This document shows positions 8,295-17,609 of a stretch of 64,000 nt of DNA, piece after piece (the stretch's first letter is position 1; every line of letters begins with the position of its first letter). A model generated the notes under the pieces. That model searched no databases, had not been told where the DNA came from, and saw only the letters and a list, made by a program, of their open reading frames with translations. The position numbers and the translations under genes were made by a program. The stretch is from Aquirufa ecclesiirivi (lineage in GTDB: Bacteria > Bacteroidota > Bacteroidia > Cytophagales > Spirosomataceae). Location: contig NZ_JAANOP010000001.1 in NCBI RefSeq assembly GCF_011250515.1, positions 682,001 to 746,000 on the forward strand, read 5' to 3'.

Positions 8295-10103
8295 TTATTT
8301 ATTTTTTTGCTCTTGACGTTTACGTTCGTTTGGATCTAAGAAGATTTTACGCATACGTAAAGATTTTGGAGTGATTTCTAAATATTCATCTTTTTGGATA
8401 AATTCCATACACTCTTCCAGCGAGAAGTTTAATTTAGGTGCAATCTTGGTATTGGTATCAGTACCTGAAGCACGCATGTTGGTTAATTGTTTTGCATTTT
8501 GCAAGTTAACCTCGATATCGTTTTGGCGATTGTGTTCACCAACAACCATACCTGAGTAAATTTCTTCACCTGGATCGATGAAGAACACCCCTCTGTCTTG
8601 TAATTTATCAATGGCATATGGTGTTGCAACACCTGTGTTCATGGAAATCAATGAACCGTTAATTCTACCTGGAATTGATCCTTTAAAGGACTCATATCCA
8701 ATAAAACGGTGTGCCATGATCGCCTCTCCAAAAGTAGCTGTTAACACTTTAGAACGTAATCCAATCAAACCTCTTGAAGGAATGTTGAATTCTAAGTGTT
8801 GTAAGTCACCTTTAGGTTCCATAATCAATAACTCACCTTTACCTTGAGTAGCTAATTCAATTACTTTACCAGCTACTTCTTCAGGAACGTCAACGACTAA
8901 AGATTCAATGGGTTCTAACTTCTCCCCATTATCACCTTCTTTATAAATTACTTGTGGTTGACCAACTTGTAATTCATAACCTTCGCGACGCATGGTTTCA
9001 ATTAAAACAGACAAGTGAAGGATACCACGACCAAATACTAAGAATTTATCTTCGCTTTCAGTAGTCATAACTCTCAAAGCCAAGTTTTTCTCAGTCTCTT
9101 TGAATAGACGCTCACGAATATGACGAGAAGTTACCATTTTACCTTCTCTACCAAAGAATGGAGAGTTGTTGATAGTAAACAACATGTTCATCGTAGGTTC
9201 ATCAATAGCGATACGCTCTAATGCTTCTGGATTTTCTGGATCTGCTAAGGTATCTCCGATTTCAAAATCTTCAATTCCTGTTACGGCACAAATTTCTCCA
9301 CATTCTACTGTATCAACACGTACTTTACCTAAGCCTTCAAAAACCTGAAGTTCTTTGATACGCATTTTTTTAATTGAGCCATCTGACTTACAAAGCGCGA
9401 TCGGCATATTTTCTTTCAATGTTCCACGCTCCAAACGTCCGATCGCAATACGACCTACAAATGAAGAATAGTCTAAAGAAGTGATTTGCATTTGAGGAGT
9501 ACCTTCCTGTACTTTAGAAGCAGGAATGTGCTCGATGATGGCATCTAACAAAGGGATGATGTTGTCTGTTGGAGTTTTCCAATCCGTATTCATCCAGCCT
9601 TGTTTAGAAGAACCGTATAAGCAAGGGAAATCCAATTGCTCTTCTGAAGCGTTCAAGTTAAACATTAAGTCAAATACCGACTCATGTACTTCGTCTGGGC
9701 GACAGTTCTCTTTATCAACTTTGTTAACAACTACAATAGGTTTTAAACCTAAAGCAATGGCTTTAGATAAAACGAAACGTGTTTGAGGCATTGGGCCTTC
9801 AAAAGCATCTACCAATAACAATACACCATCAGCCATACGTAATACACGTTCCACTTCTCCTCCAAAGTCGGCGTGACCAGGAGTGTCAATGATGTTGATT
9901 TTTACGCCATTGTAGCGTACAGATACGTTTTTGGAAACAATGGTAATTCCACGCTCTCTTTCTAAGTCGTTGTTATCTAGGATAAGATCTCCAAATTCTT
10001 GATTTTCTCTAAAAATCTTAGATGCATGAATGATTTTGTCGACTAGCGTAGTTTTACCGTGGTCAACGTGGGCAATAATGGCAATGTTGCGAATGCTTTG
10101 CAT
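8295..10103 (-). CDS. typA: Ribosome-associated GTPase TypA/BipA
   Basis: A translational GTPase of 602 residues with the EF-Tu/EF-G style G domain: G1 AHVDHGKTT (residues 11-19), G2/effector region ERERGITI, G3 DTPGHADF, G4 NKVDKE. The C-terminal half contains the EF-G-like domains and the BipA-specific end. It acts on the ribosome, in 50S assembly and in stress or cold adaptation. The ATG at 10103 (MQSIRNIAIIAHVDHGKTT) is chosen over an in-frame TTG nine codons upstream because it matches family starts and lies well downstream of the promoter. Confidence 0.96.
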   Translation of the reverse strand: MQSIRNIAIIAHVDHGKTTLVDKIIHASKIFRENQEFGDLILDNNDLERERGITIVSKNVSVRYNGVKINIIDTPGHADFGGEVERVLRMADGVLLLVDAFEGPMPQTRFVLSKAIALGLKPIVVVNKVDKENCRPDEVHESVFDLMFNLNASEEQLDFPCLYGSSKQGWMNTDWKTPTDNIIPLLDAIIEHIPASKVQEGTPQMQITSLDYSSFVGRIAIGRLERGTLKENMPIALCKSDGSIKKMRIKELQVFEGLGKVRVDTVECGEICAVTGIEDFEIGDTLADPENPEALERIAIDEPTMNMLFTINNSPFFGREGKMVTSRHIRERLFKETEKNLALRVMTTESEDKFLVFGRGILHLSVLIETMRREGYELQVGQPQVIYKEGDNGEKLEPIESLVVDVPEEVAGKVIELATQGKGELLIMEPKGDLQHLEFNIPSRGLIGLRSKVLTATFGEAIMAHRFIGYESFKGSIPGRINGSLISMNTGVATPYAIDKLQDRGVFFIDPGEEIYSGMVVGEHNRQNDIEVNLQNAKQLTNMRASGTDTNTKIAPKLNFSLEECMEFIQKDEYLEITPKSLRMRKIFLDPNERKRQEQKNK

Positions 10104-10158
10104 AAAATAATGGCGCTTTGATGAAATCAAATCTCTCTGCCTGAGGAAATTTAAGGTG

Positions 10159-10166
10159 CAAAGGTA
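10159..10166 (-). promoter_or_regulatory. -7 element (TACCTTTG) of typA
   Basis: CAAAGGTA on the plus strand reads TACCTTTG on the minus strand, 55 nt before the typA ATG. It matches TAnnTTTG. No -33 box is evident at 17-21 nt. The same octamer precedes dxs, rpmH, rpsJ and two other genes in this window. Confidence 0.5.
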
Positions 10167-10217
10167 GGGATAATTTCTTAGAAAAGTACTAATTGAAGAT
10201 AATGAAATCGTGAAATC

Positions 10218-12170
10218 TTAGACATGATTTACTTTCTGAGAAGCCGATTTGGTTTTATTGGGATATAAATCGCTCATTTTTTTGAGGATATTCACGGAGT
10301 CAATACCACATAATTGGTAAAGTTCATGTGGTTCTCCATGTTCAATAATATCGTCAGGAACTCCCAAACGCAATATGGGTTTGTTGTATCCATGATCTAG
10401 CATAAACTCAGCGATAGCCGATCCAAATCCTCCTTGGATACAAGCATCCTCCACGGTAATGATTTGATTATATTGAGAAAATACTTCATGAAGTATTTCT
10501 TCGTCTAGAGGTTTGACAAATCGCATGTCATAAAGAGCAGGTTTCAATCCCAAGGACCTTGCTTTTTGGCAGGCTAATTCGGCTTCATTTCCAATATGGC
10601 CAATGCTTAAAATGGCAATTTCTTCTCCATCCAATACTTTTTGACCTTTTCCAATGGTAATTTCTTCAAAAGCAGTTCTCCAAACAGGCATCACACCTGA
10701 ACCTCGTGGATAACGGATTGTCATGGCCTTTTGATGTTCTTTGAATTTATCCAATGAAGCCGTATACATAAGATTTCTAAGCTCCTGTTCATTTTTGGGT
10801 GCTGCGACAATCATATTAGGGATACAACGCATGTAGGCTAAATCATATAAACCGTGATGGGTGGGGCCATCTGCGCCAGCAAGACCTGCTCGATCTAAAC
10901 AAAATATGACGGGGAGTTTTTGTAAACAGACATCATGCACCACTTGGTCGTAGCCTCTTTGCATGAAAGAACTGTAGATATTACAAAAAACGGTTAGTCC
11001 TTGCGTAGCCATTCCTGCTGAAAAAGTAACGGCATGTTGCTCGGCAATACCCACATCAAATGCACGATCGGGCATGGCTCTCATCATGATATTTAAGGAG
11101 GAACCTGATGGCATTGCAGGAGTAATGCCCATAATTTTTGGGTTTTGCTCTGCCAGTTCTAATATTGTATGACCAAAAACCTCTTGGTATTTAGGAGCTT
11201 GAGGATTATCAAATGTCTTTTTGTGTATTTCCCCAGTAATTTTATCAAATTTTCCAGGGGCATGCCATAGGGTTTGATCTTTCTCTGCTAAGGAATAGCC
11301 TTTACCTTTGGTGGTGATGCAATGTAAAATTTTAGGACCAGGAATATCCTTTAAGTCATTCAATACGGTGGTTAAGTATTGAACATCATGTCCATCAATG
11401 GGTCCAAAGTACCGTAAATTTAAGGATTCAAATAAGTTACTTTGCTTGAGCAAGGTAGCCTTTAATCCGTTTTCGATTTTGGATACAATTTCTTGGGCCG
11501 ATTTACCAAACTTGGACATCTTTCCCAAAAGATTCCAAACATCGTCCTTTACACGGTTGTAGGTGTGGGAAGTCGTAATATCTGTTAAATATTCTTTTAA
11601 AGCGCCAACGTTGGGATCAATGGCCATGCAATTATCATTTAAGATAATCAGCATGTTATTAGGAATATCTCCCGCATGATTCATGGCTTCGAAAGCCATA
11701 CCGGCGGTCATGGAGCCATCTCCTATAACCGCAATATGCTGTTTGTGAAATTCTTTTTTATACCTAGAAGCTACGGCCATACCTAGTGCCGCAGAAATGG
11801 ATGTAGATGAATGCCCTACTCCAAAGGCATCATATTCACTTTCTGAACGCTTCGGAAAGCCACTAATTCCTCCCAATAATCGATTGGTGTGAAATGAATC
11901 TTGGCGCCCAGTTAGAATCTTATGGCCATATGCTTGATGTCCTACATCCCAAACGAGCTGGTCATCAGGAGTGTTAAAAACATAATGCAGAGCCACGGTT
12001 AATTCAGTAACACCCAAAGATGCTCCAAAATGACCACCATTGACCGATACATGATCGATGATGAATTGACGCAATTCATGACAAACCGCAGGTAATGCGG
12101 CAGGGGACAACTTGCGCAAATCCGCTGGGGATTGGATTTTGCTTAAGATAGGTCCGGCTTGAAATTGCAT
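10218..12170 (-). CDS. dxs: 1-deoxy-D-xylulose-5-phosphate synthase
   Basis: Dxs condenses pyruvate and glyceraldehyde 3-phosphate with thiamine diphosphate, the first step of the MEP isoprenoid pathway; ispH of the same pathway is at 34.9 kb. The 650-residue protein has the thiamine-diphosphate motif GDGSMTAGM...NDN (about residues 148-180), the His-rich N-terminal block SVNGGHFGASLG, and the transketolase-type DRAGLAGADGPTHHG region. Full length; ATG start at 12170. It stands between its own TACCTTTG promoter and typA, both on the minus strand. Confidence 0.96.
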   Translation of the reverse strand: MQFQAGPILSKIQSPADLRKLSPAALPAVCHELRQFIIDHVSVNGGHFGASLGVTELTVALHYVFNTPDDQLVWDVGHQAYGHKILTGRQDSFHTNRLLGGISGFPKRSESEYDAFGVGHSSTSISAALGMAVASRYKKEFHKQHIAVIGDGSMTAGMAFEAMNHAGDIPNNMLIILNDNCMAIDPNVGALKEYLTDITTSHTYNRVKDDVWNLLGKMSKFGKSAQEIVSKIENGLKATLLKQSNLFESLNLRYFGPIDGHDVQYLTTVLNDLKDIPGPKILHCITTKGKGYSLAEKDQTLWHAPGKFDKITGEIHKKTFDNPQAPKYQEVFGHTILELAEQNPKIMGITPAMPSGSSLNIMMRAMPDRAFDVGIAEQHAVTFSAGMATQGLTVFCNIYSSFMQRGYDQVVHDVCLQKLPVIFCLDRAGLAGADGPTHHGLYDLAYMRCIPNMIVAAPKNEQELRNLMYTASLDKFKEHQKAMTIRYPRGSGVMPVWRTAFEEITIGKGQKVLDGEEIAILSIGHIGNEAELACQKARSLGLKPALYDMRFVKPLDEEILHEVFSQYNQIITVEDACIQGGFGSAIAEFMLDHGYNKPILRLGVPDDIIEHGEPHELYQLCGIDSVNILKKMSDLYPNKTKSASQKVNHV

Positions 12171-12212
12171 CTTGGAAGGGTAATTTTGATGAAGGGTTCT
12201 GATTTAACTATA

Positions 12213-12220
12213 CAAAGGTA
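12213..12220 (-). promoter_or_regulatory. -7 element (TACCTTTG) of dxs
   Basis: TACCTTTG on the minus strand, 42 nt before the dxs start and outside the preceding rhomboid gene, which ends at 12238. No clear -33 element is seen, since the upstream bases are the end of that gene. Confidence 0.45.
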
Positions 12221-12237
12221 AAAATGTTTTTGGCTGA

Positions 12238-13101
12238 CTAGTCATTTTTTTGACTTGCTTTAAACAATCGTTTCTTTTCATGCTTACTTAAACTTTCATA
12301 ACCTGAGGTTGAAATTTTATCTAAAATTGCGTTCAATTCATCCTCTTCAATCTCATCGGCTTCATTTTGCTCCACAAAATCCTGAATTTTTTTCTGGACA
12401 GTCATGGAGTAAGAATAAATTTTTTCTTCAGGTACGGGTCTTCTAGATTGCCTTCTTTGATAAGAATAGGCATAAAGAAATCCTAATAAGGCTCCTCCTA
12501 AATGGGCTATATTACCACCGGCGTTCGTTCCAGTGGTTTCAATCATGGACCATAAAATATAAAATGCAGCTACATATTTAATAGCGACTTCTCCAAAGAT
12601 CAATAAATGCACTTTATAATTGGGTTGTAAAGTTGCTGCACCTACAACTATGGCAAAAACACTGGCAGAAGCCCCATTTAAATAAATGGGGCCTTTCATG
12701 ACGAAATAGGAGAAGCTATTTAATAATAAAATGTAAGCAATAGCACCGGCTAATCCACCTAAAAAATACATTTGAATAAGGCGTTTTTGGCCTACAAAGC
12801 TATGAATGATACTGCCAAACCAATATAGGAATAGCATGTTGAAAACTAAATGGAAAATCTCAAAATGCGCAAAGAAATATGTAAAAAAGGTCCAAGGTTT
12901 ATACAAGACCAATTTGGGTTGCGAAGAAAGGGCGATTTGTTCCAACAACTGATTATACCAATCTTCCTTTCCTGCCAAGGATAAAAAAACATGGCTCAAT
13001 GAAATAAAAATAAATACAAAAACATTGGCCAATATAAGTCGCCACAACCCATTTTCTGGATTTTGAATGACGAGCTTGATGTCCTGCCAAATACTTTTCA
13101 T
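12238..13101 (-). CDS. Rhomboid-family intramembrane serine protease (second copy)
   Basis: A 287-residue membrane protein with a rhomboid core: the Asn-containing helix HLVFNMLFLYWFG (residues 84-96), the serine region NGASASVFA with Ser145, and GNIAHLGGALLGF with His200. Ser and His form the catalytic dyad of rhomboids, which cut substrates within the membrane. The usual GxSG reads GASA here. The C-terminal 70 residues are charged and cytoplasmic, an extension absent from the upstream copy. The gene starts 1 nt after the first rhomboid gene ends, so the two are surely co-transcribed. Confidence 0.88.
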   Translation of the reverse strand: MKSIWQDIKLVIQNPENGLWRLILANVFVFIFISLSHVFLSLAGKEDWYNQLLEQIALSSQPKLVLYKPWTFFTYFFAHFEIFHLVFNMLFLYWFGSIIHSFVGQKRLIQMYFLGGLAGAIAYILLLNSFSYFVMKGPIYLNGASASVFAIVVGAATLQPNYKVHLLIFGEVAIKYVAAFYILWSMIETTGTNAGGNIAHLGGALLGFLYAYSYQRRQSRRPVPEEKIYSYSMTVQKKIQDFVEQNEADEIEEDELNAILDKISTSGYESLSKHEKKRLFKASQKND

Positions 13102-13102
13102 T

Positions 13103-13843
13103 TCAATAGAAATTATTTCTTTGTGTTTTCCAAACCTTCAATAAAACTACGGCAAAAATCATTCCACCAATGTGGGCGAAATGAGCAACATTGTCCCCTT
13201 GACTTTGCTGAATGCCTGCATAGAGCTCATAAAGGCCATAAAACGTAACAAAATATTTGGCCTTGATCGGAATAGGAAATGGGAACAAAAACATTTCTGA
13301 GTTGGGGAATAAATAACCAAAAGCCATGATGATACCAAAAATAGCACCCGATGCTCCACCCAAAGCACCCATATTAATTAAGGCCTCATAATTCGAAATA
13401 ACCCAGTTGATGTTGATTTGTCCACCAGGAGCCGATATGACTCCATAGTGCTGGGCATAATCAATCAAATTATCTGAATTCGGATTCGACAAAACAAGCT
13501 CTGTGGCTCTTCTTATTTCTGCAAAATCAATGAAATGTTGGATGCCCATGTATAAGAGTCCCGCTCCAATTCCACAAAAAAAGTAAAAGAAAAGAAAGCG
13601 TTGCGCACCCCAAATGCGTTCTAATAAGGAGCCAAACATATACAGTCCAAACATGTTGCCTAAAAGATGCATGAAACTAGCATGAACAAACATATAGCTG
13701 ACCACCTGGAAAAAACGGAAATCACTAGCGCCAAAATAATGTAATGTGAGCAGTTCTTGAGGAAAGCCAAAGCCCTTAATCAAGTAAAGCCCCACATTAA
13801 TTAACAATAAAGTACGTACTGTAGGTGTTAAGTTTTGTAGCAT
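13103..13843 (-). CDS. Rhomboid-family intramembrane serine protease (first copy)
   Basis: A 246-residue rhomboid with intact motifs: HASFMHLLGNMFGLYMFG (54-71), the catalytic serine loop GGASGAIFG (Ser165) and AHFAHIGG with His224. There are about six membrane helices. The ATG at 13843 (MLQNLTPTVRT) is preferred over a non-ATG start nine codons upstream, inside cysS. It follows cysS by 4 nt, and its stop is one base from the start of the second rhomboid. Substrates are unknown. Confidence 0.9.
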   Translation of the reverse strand: MLQNLTPTVRTLLLINVGLYLIKGFGFPQELLTLHYFGASDFRFFQVVSYMFVHASFMHLLGNMFGLYMFGSLLERIWGAQRFLFFYFFCGIGAGLLYMGIQHFIDFAEIRRATELVLSNPNSDNLIDYAQHYGVISAPGGQININWVISNYEALINMGALGGASGAIFGIIMAFGYLFPNSEMFLFPFPIPIKAKYFVTFYGLYELYAGIQQSQGDNVAHFAHIGGMIFAVVLLKVWKTQRNNFY

Positions 13844-13847
13844 TTTT

Positions 13848-15347
13848 TTATTCTTCGTAACCCCAATCAATGGAGGTTTTCATGTCTTTTATGAGTAATC
13901 CCATGGATTTGAAAGTTGTCCTAATTTCATCCACTTTGTCGTATTGCTTACTTTGCTTAAATTCTGTATACAATTGAAGTAAGCCTTGAATCATGCTTTC
14001 CCAGTTATCAGGAAGTTCTTCTTTAATGCCTAATATATTTTCTAAGAATGAAATATAGCTAGTTTTTAATAAATCAAAGGACTTTTCTCCTATGGATTCT
14101 AAGGAAACTTGGGCAGTATACAATTGATTTATTTTCTTCAATAAGGTGAATAAATTGGCAATTGTAACAGCCGTGTTCAAATCATCATTCATGCCATCGT
14201 AACATCCTTGAACAGCTGCCTGAATTTCATCGCCGTGTTTCGTGTCGACTAGTTCAGAATTGGCATTAGCGGGAAAGGACATATTCTTGACGATTCTAAG
14301 TCCATTCGCAATACGCTTATATCCTTTTTGTGCGGCTTTTAATGCATCATTGGAAAAGTCTAAAGTACTTCTATACTGTGATTGCAGCATAAAAAAGCGA
14401 ACTGTCATGGGACTGTAGGCTTGTTCCAATAAAGGGTGATTTCCACTAAATAATTCGGAGGGTAAAAATGAGTTTCCTAATGATTTGCTCATTTTTTGGC
14501 CATTTACGGTAAGCATATTAGTATGCATCCAATATCGAACAGGAGCTTTGCCATAGGTGGCTTTTGCTTGAGCAATTTCACATTCATGATGTGGGAATTT
14601 CAAGTCCATTCCACCACCATGTATATCAAATGTGTCACCTAAGTACTTATGGCTCATGCAAGTACATTCCAAATGCCAGCCAGGGAAGCCCTCTCCCCAC
14701 GGTGAAGGCCAATGCATCAAATGCTCTGGAGCTGCTTTTTTCCACAAGGCAAAATCCAGGGGATTTCTTTTTTCTCCCACACCATCCAAATCTCTGGTTT
14801 CGGTCAGCAAATCCTCTAACACACGACCAGAAAGTTTTCCGTAATCTCCTCCTTGTTTGTTGTAGGTTTCTATATCAAAGTAAACTGAGCCATTGGATTC
14901 ATATGCTAATCCTTTGTCTAATAAAATCTTAGTCGTTTCAATTTGCTCCATGATATGTCCCGTAGCAGTTGGTTCGATGCTCGGTGGAAGTAAATTGAAT
15001 TGTTCTAACACTTGGTGGAAATTCTGGGTGTAGCGATGTACAATCTCCATAGGTTCTAGCTTTTCAAGCTTGGCCATTTTCCCAATTTTATCCTCTCCTT
15101 CATCGCCGTCACCCACTAAGTGCCCGACATCAGTGATATTTCTAACATAACGCACTTGGTAGCCAATGTGACGTAAATAGCGGTGAAGGATGTCAAATGA
15201 AGTGAAAGTCCTTAAGTTACCCAAGTGAACATAATTATAGACCGTTGGTCCACATACATATAAACCTACGTGTGGAGCATTGATGGCCGTGAATAATTCT
15301 TTTTCCCTACTGAGTGTATTGTATAATTTTAAGGCTTGCATGGTCAT
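13848..15347 (-). CDS. cysS: Cysteinyl-tRNA synthetase
   Basis: A class I tRNA synthetase of 499 residues. It has the zinc/active-site cysteine in LYVCGPTVYNYVHLGNLR (Cys32 and the HIGH-like HLGN at 41-44), the zinc-binding GWHLECTCM block, and the KMSKSLGN loop near residue 285. It charges tRNA-Cys. It is the first gene of a cysS-rhomboid-rhomboid run. ATG codons at 15347 and 15341 are both possible starts. Confidence 0.96.
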   Translation of the reverse strand: MTMQALKLYNTLSREKELFTAINAPHVGLYVCGPTVYNYVHLGNLRTFTSFDILHRYLRHIGYQVRYVRNITDVGHLVGDGDEGEDKIGKMAKLEKLEPMEIVHRYTQNFHQVLEQFNLLPPSIEPTATGHIMEQIETTKILLDKGLAYESNGSVYFDIETYNKQGGDYGKLSGRVLEDLLTETRDLDGVGEKRNPLDFALWKKAAPEHLMHWPSPWGEGFPGWHLECTCMSHKYLGDTFDIHGGGMDLKFPHHECEIAQAKATYGKAPVRYWMHTNMLTVNGQKMSKSLGNSFLPSELFSGNHPLLEQAYSPMTVRFFMLQSQYRSTLDFSNDALKAAQKGYKRIANGLRIVKNMSFPANANSELVDTKHGDEIQAAVQGCYDGMNDDLNTAVTIANLFTLLKKINQLYTAQVSLESIGEKSFDLLKTSYISFLENILGIKEELPDNWESMIQGLLQLYTEFKQSKQYDKVDEIRTTFKSMGLLIKDMKTSIDWGYEE

Positions 15348-15471
15348 TATTTTCCCTTTTCAGAAGGGCTATTTGTAAAAGAACTAAAATTACTTTGATT
15401 CTTTTAAACCACCAAACGATTTATATCCCTTGAATGTTTTAAGGGAGGTCGGATTGCTCGACTCATTCTAT

Positions 15472-15479
15472 TATCTTTG
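15472..15479 (+). promoter_or_regulatory. Candidate -7 element (TATCTTTG)
   Basis: TATCTTTG, matching TAnnTTTG, lies 32 nt before the ATG of the GNAT-like gene, in the 164-bp divergent region with cysS. A TTG 15 nt further up could be part of a -33 element, but the spacing is short. Confidence 0.45.
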
Positions 15480-15511
15480 TTAAAATCTTTAAATTCCATT
15501 TAAAATCCAGC

Positions 15512-16690
15512 ATGTATTTACGTGAAGTAGCTGAAGATAGCCAATTAAAAAAAGCATTTTTAACCTTTCCTGTTAGCTTGTATGTACTTGATGCTAATTG
15601 GATTAGACCCTTGGATTCGGACATTGAGTCGATATTTGATCCTAAGAAAAATCCACATTTTAAACACGGGGAGGCTATTCGCTGGTTGCTATTTAATGAA
15701 GAAAATCAAGTTATTGGTCGAGTTGCAGCATTTCACGATGGAAAACCAGCCAAAGAAGGAGAATTATCCGCTGGAGGTATGGGATTTTTTGAGTGTATCG
15801 AAGACGAACAAGCTGCTTTTATGTTGTTTGATGCCTGCGCTGAATGGTTAAAAAGTAGAGGATTAGAAGCCATGGATGGGCCTATCAATTTTGGAGAACG
15901 AGATAGTTTTTGGGGATTGATGGTGAAAGGATGGGAATTTGAACCTACGTATAAAATGCCTTGGACGAAAGAATATTACATCGCTTTTTTTGAGCGCTAT
16001 GGTTTCAAGGATTATTTTCAACAGTATGTGTTTGTTTCTCCGGTTTCTGCAGCGAATGTAGCACCTTCCATCGAAGAAAAAGCGCAACGAATTTACCAGA
16101 ATCCGAACTATGTTTTTCAGCATATTGAGAAATCAGATTTAAGTAAATATGCCGAAGATTTCAAAGTGATATTCAATGCTGCATGGGCTAAATTTCCAGG
16201 TGTTACAGCCATGAGCTCAGAACAAGCTCAAAAGTTAGTCAAGAAAATGAAGCCGATCATAGATGAGCAATTATTATGGTTTGCCTATACCGCAGAGGGA
16301 GATCCTGTGGCTTTTTTCATTGTTATTCCTGATTTGAACCAAATAGTTAAACACCTCCATGGTAAAATGAACGTTTGGGGAATGATCAAGTTTTTACTCT
16401 TGAAATGGAAAGGTGCTCTAACGCGCTGTTGTGGCGTGATTTTTGGTGTCGTGCCGGAACATCAAGGCAAAGGGGTGGAATCTGCCATAGCCCTGCGTTT
16501 CCGTCAAGCTGCCCGCGATAATCCTTTTTATCCATATGAAACCATGGATATGAATTGGGTGGGCGATTTTAATCCTAAAATGCTTCGATTTGTATCTCAG
16601 TTGGGAGCCAGCATCGATAAAACATACATTACATATCGTTATTTATTTAATCCAAACCAGCCCTTTAGTCGTTGTCCTAAAGTAGGCTAA
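15512..16690 (+). CDS. GNAT-fold acetyltransferase-like protein
   Basis: A 392-residue protein conserved in Bacteroidota, with weak GNAT features: an N-terminal region (ANWIRPLDSD...) and, near residues 310-325, FGVVPEHQGKGVESAIALRF, which fits the acetyl-CoA pyrophosphate-binding motif Q/R-x-x-G-x-G/A. The substrate is unknown. It is followed 10 nt later by a PfkB-type kinase on the same strand, suggesting co-expression but giving no clear pathway. Confidence 0.7.
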   Translation: MYLREVAEDSQLKKAFLTFPVSLYVLDANWIRPLDSDIESIFDPKKNPHFKHGEAIRWLLFNEENQVIGRVAAFHDGKPAKEGELSAGGMGFFECIEDEQAAFMLFDACAEWLKSRGLEAMDGPINFGERDSFWGLMVKGWEFEPTYKMPWTKEYYIAFFERYGFKDYFQQYVFVSPVSAANVAPSIEEKAQRIYQNPNYVFQHIEKSDLSKYAEDFKVIFNAAWAKFPGVTAMSSEQAQKLVKKMKPIIDEQLLWFAYTAEGDPVAFFIVIPDLNQIVKHLHGKMNVWGMIKFLLLKWKGALTRCCGVIFGVVPEHQGKGVESAIALRFRQAARDNPFYPYETMDMNWVGDFNPKMLRFVSQLGASIDKTYITYRYLFNPNQPFSRCPKVG

Positions 16691-16700
16691 ATATTTTAAA

Positions 16701-17609
16701 ATGAGCTTATTATCAATTGGAACAGTGGCTTTTGATGCCCTAGAAACCCCTTACGGGAAAACAGATAAAATTATCGGTGGATCTTGTACCTATATTAGTT
16801 TGTCTGCGGCATTTTTCTTGCCAAAAGTGAATGTAGTTGCCGTAGTGGGAGATGATTTTCCCAAAGAGTATATGGAAACCTTAGAAGAGAAGGGAATCGA
16901 TTTGACGGGTTTACAAATTAAAGAAGGTGAAAAGACTTTCTTTTGGGCGGGAAAGTATCATAATAATATGAATACGCGAGATACTTTAGTGACGGATCTA
17001 AATGTATTGGCTGATTTTCAACCTGTTATTCCAGCTTCTTACCAAGATTGCGATTACCTAATGTTAGGAAATTTAACTCCTCAGGTACAAATCGATGCGA
17101 TTCAGGGTTTGCAAAAGCGTCCAAAATTGATTGTCATGGATACGATGAATTTCTGGATGAATGTAGCCATGGATGATTTGAAACGTGTATTGAAAATGGT
17201 GGATGTGTTATGCATCAATGATGAGGAGGCTCGTCAGTTATCGGAGCAATATTCGTTGAGAATCGCAGCCAAGATGATCATGGCCATGGGACCTAAAACC
17301 TTGATTATCAAAAAAGGGGAGCACGGCGCATTGTTGTTCCAAGAAGATAAAATGTTTTACTGCCCAGCTTTGCCTTTGGAAGAAGTATTTGATCCAACAG
17401 GAGCAGGAGATACCTTTGTAGGTGGATTTATTGGTTATTTGGCTCAAAAAGATGATGTGTCTTTTGAAAGCATGCGCCAAGCCATCGTCTATGGTTCAGC
17501 CATGGCTTCCTTCTGTGTCGAAAAATTCGGTACAGAACGTTTGTTTGAGATTAGTCCTGCCGACTTAGAATCTCGTGTGAATGAGTTTAGAGAATTAGCT
17601 AGGTTTTAA
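16701..17609 (+). CDS. PfkB-family sugar/nucleoside kinase
   Basis: A 302-residue ribokinase-fold kinase. The C-terminal signature DPTGAGDTFVGGFIGYLA begins at residue 231; Asp237 is the expected catalytic base and GAGD the anion hole. The N-terminal glycine-rich signature is GGSCTYISLSAAFF. The substrate (ribose, adenosine, fructose or another) cannot be told. Its 3' end overlaps the converging M16-like gene by 4 nt. Confidence 0.85.
   Translation: MSLLSIGTVAFDALETPYGKTDKIIGGSCTYISLSAAFFLPKVNVVAVVGDDFPKEYMETLEEKGIDLTGLQIKEGEKTFFWAGKYHNNMNTRDTLVTDLNVLADFQPVIPASYQDCDYLMLGNLTPQVQIDAIQGLQKRPKLIVMDTMNFWMNVAMDDLKRVLKMVDVLCINDEEARQLSEQYSLRIAAKMIMAMGPKTLIIKKGEHGALLFQEDKMFYCPALPLEEVFDPTGAGDTFVGGFIGYLAQKDDVSFESMRQAIVYGSAMASFCVEKFGTERLFEISPADLESRVNEFRELARF

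Noticed and set aside
8371-9786. Plus-strand open frames across typA
   Set aside because: They lie fully antisense to a highly conserved GTPase gene and show no family features.
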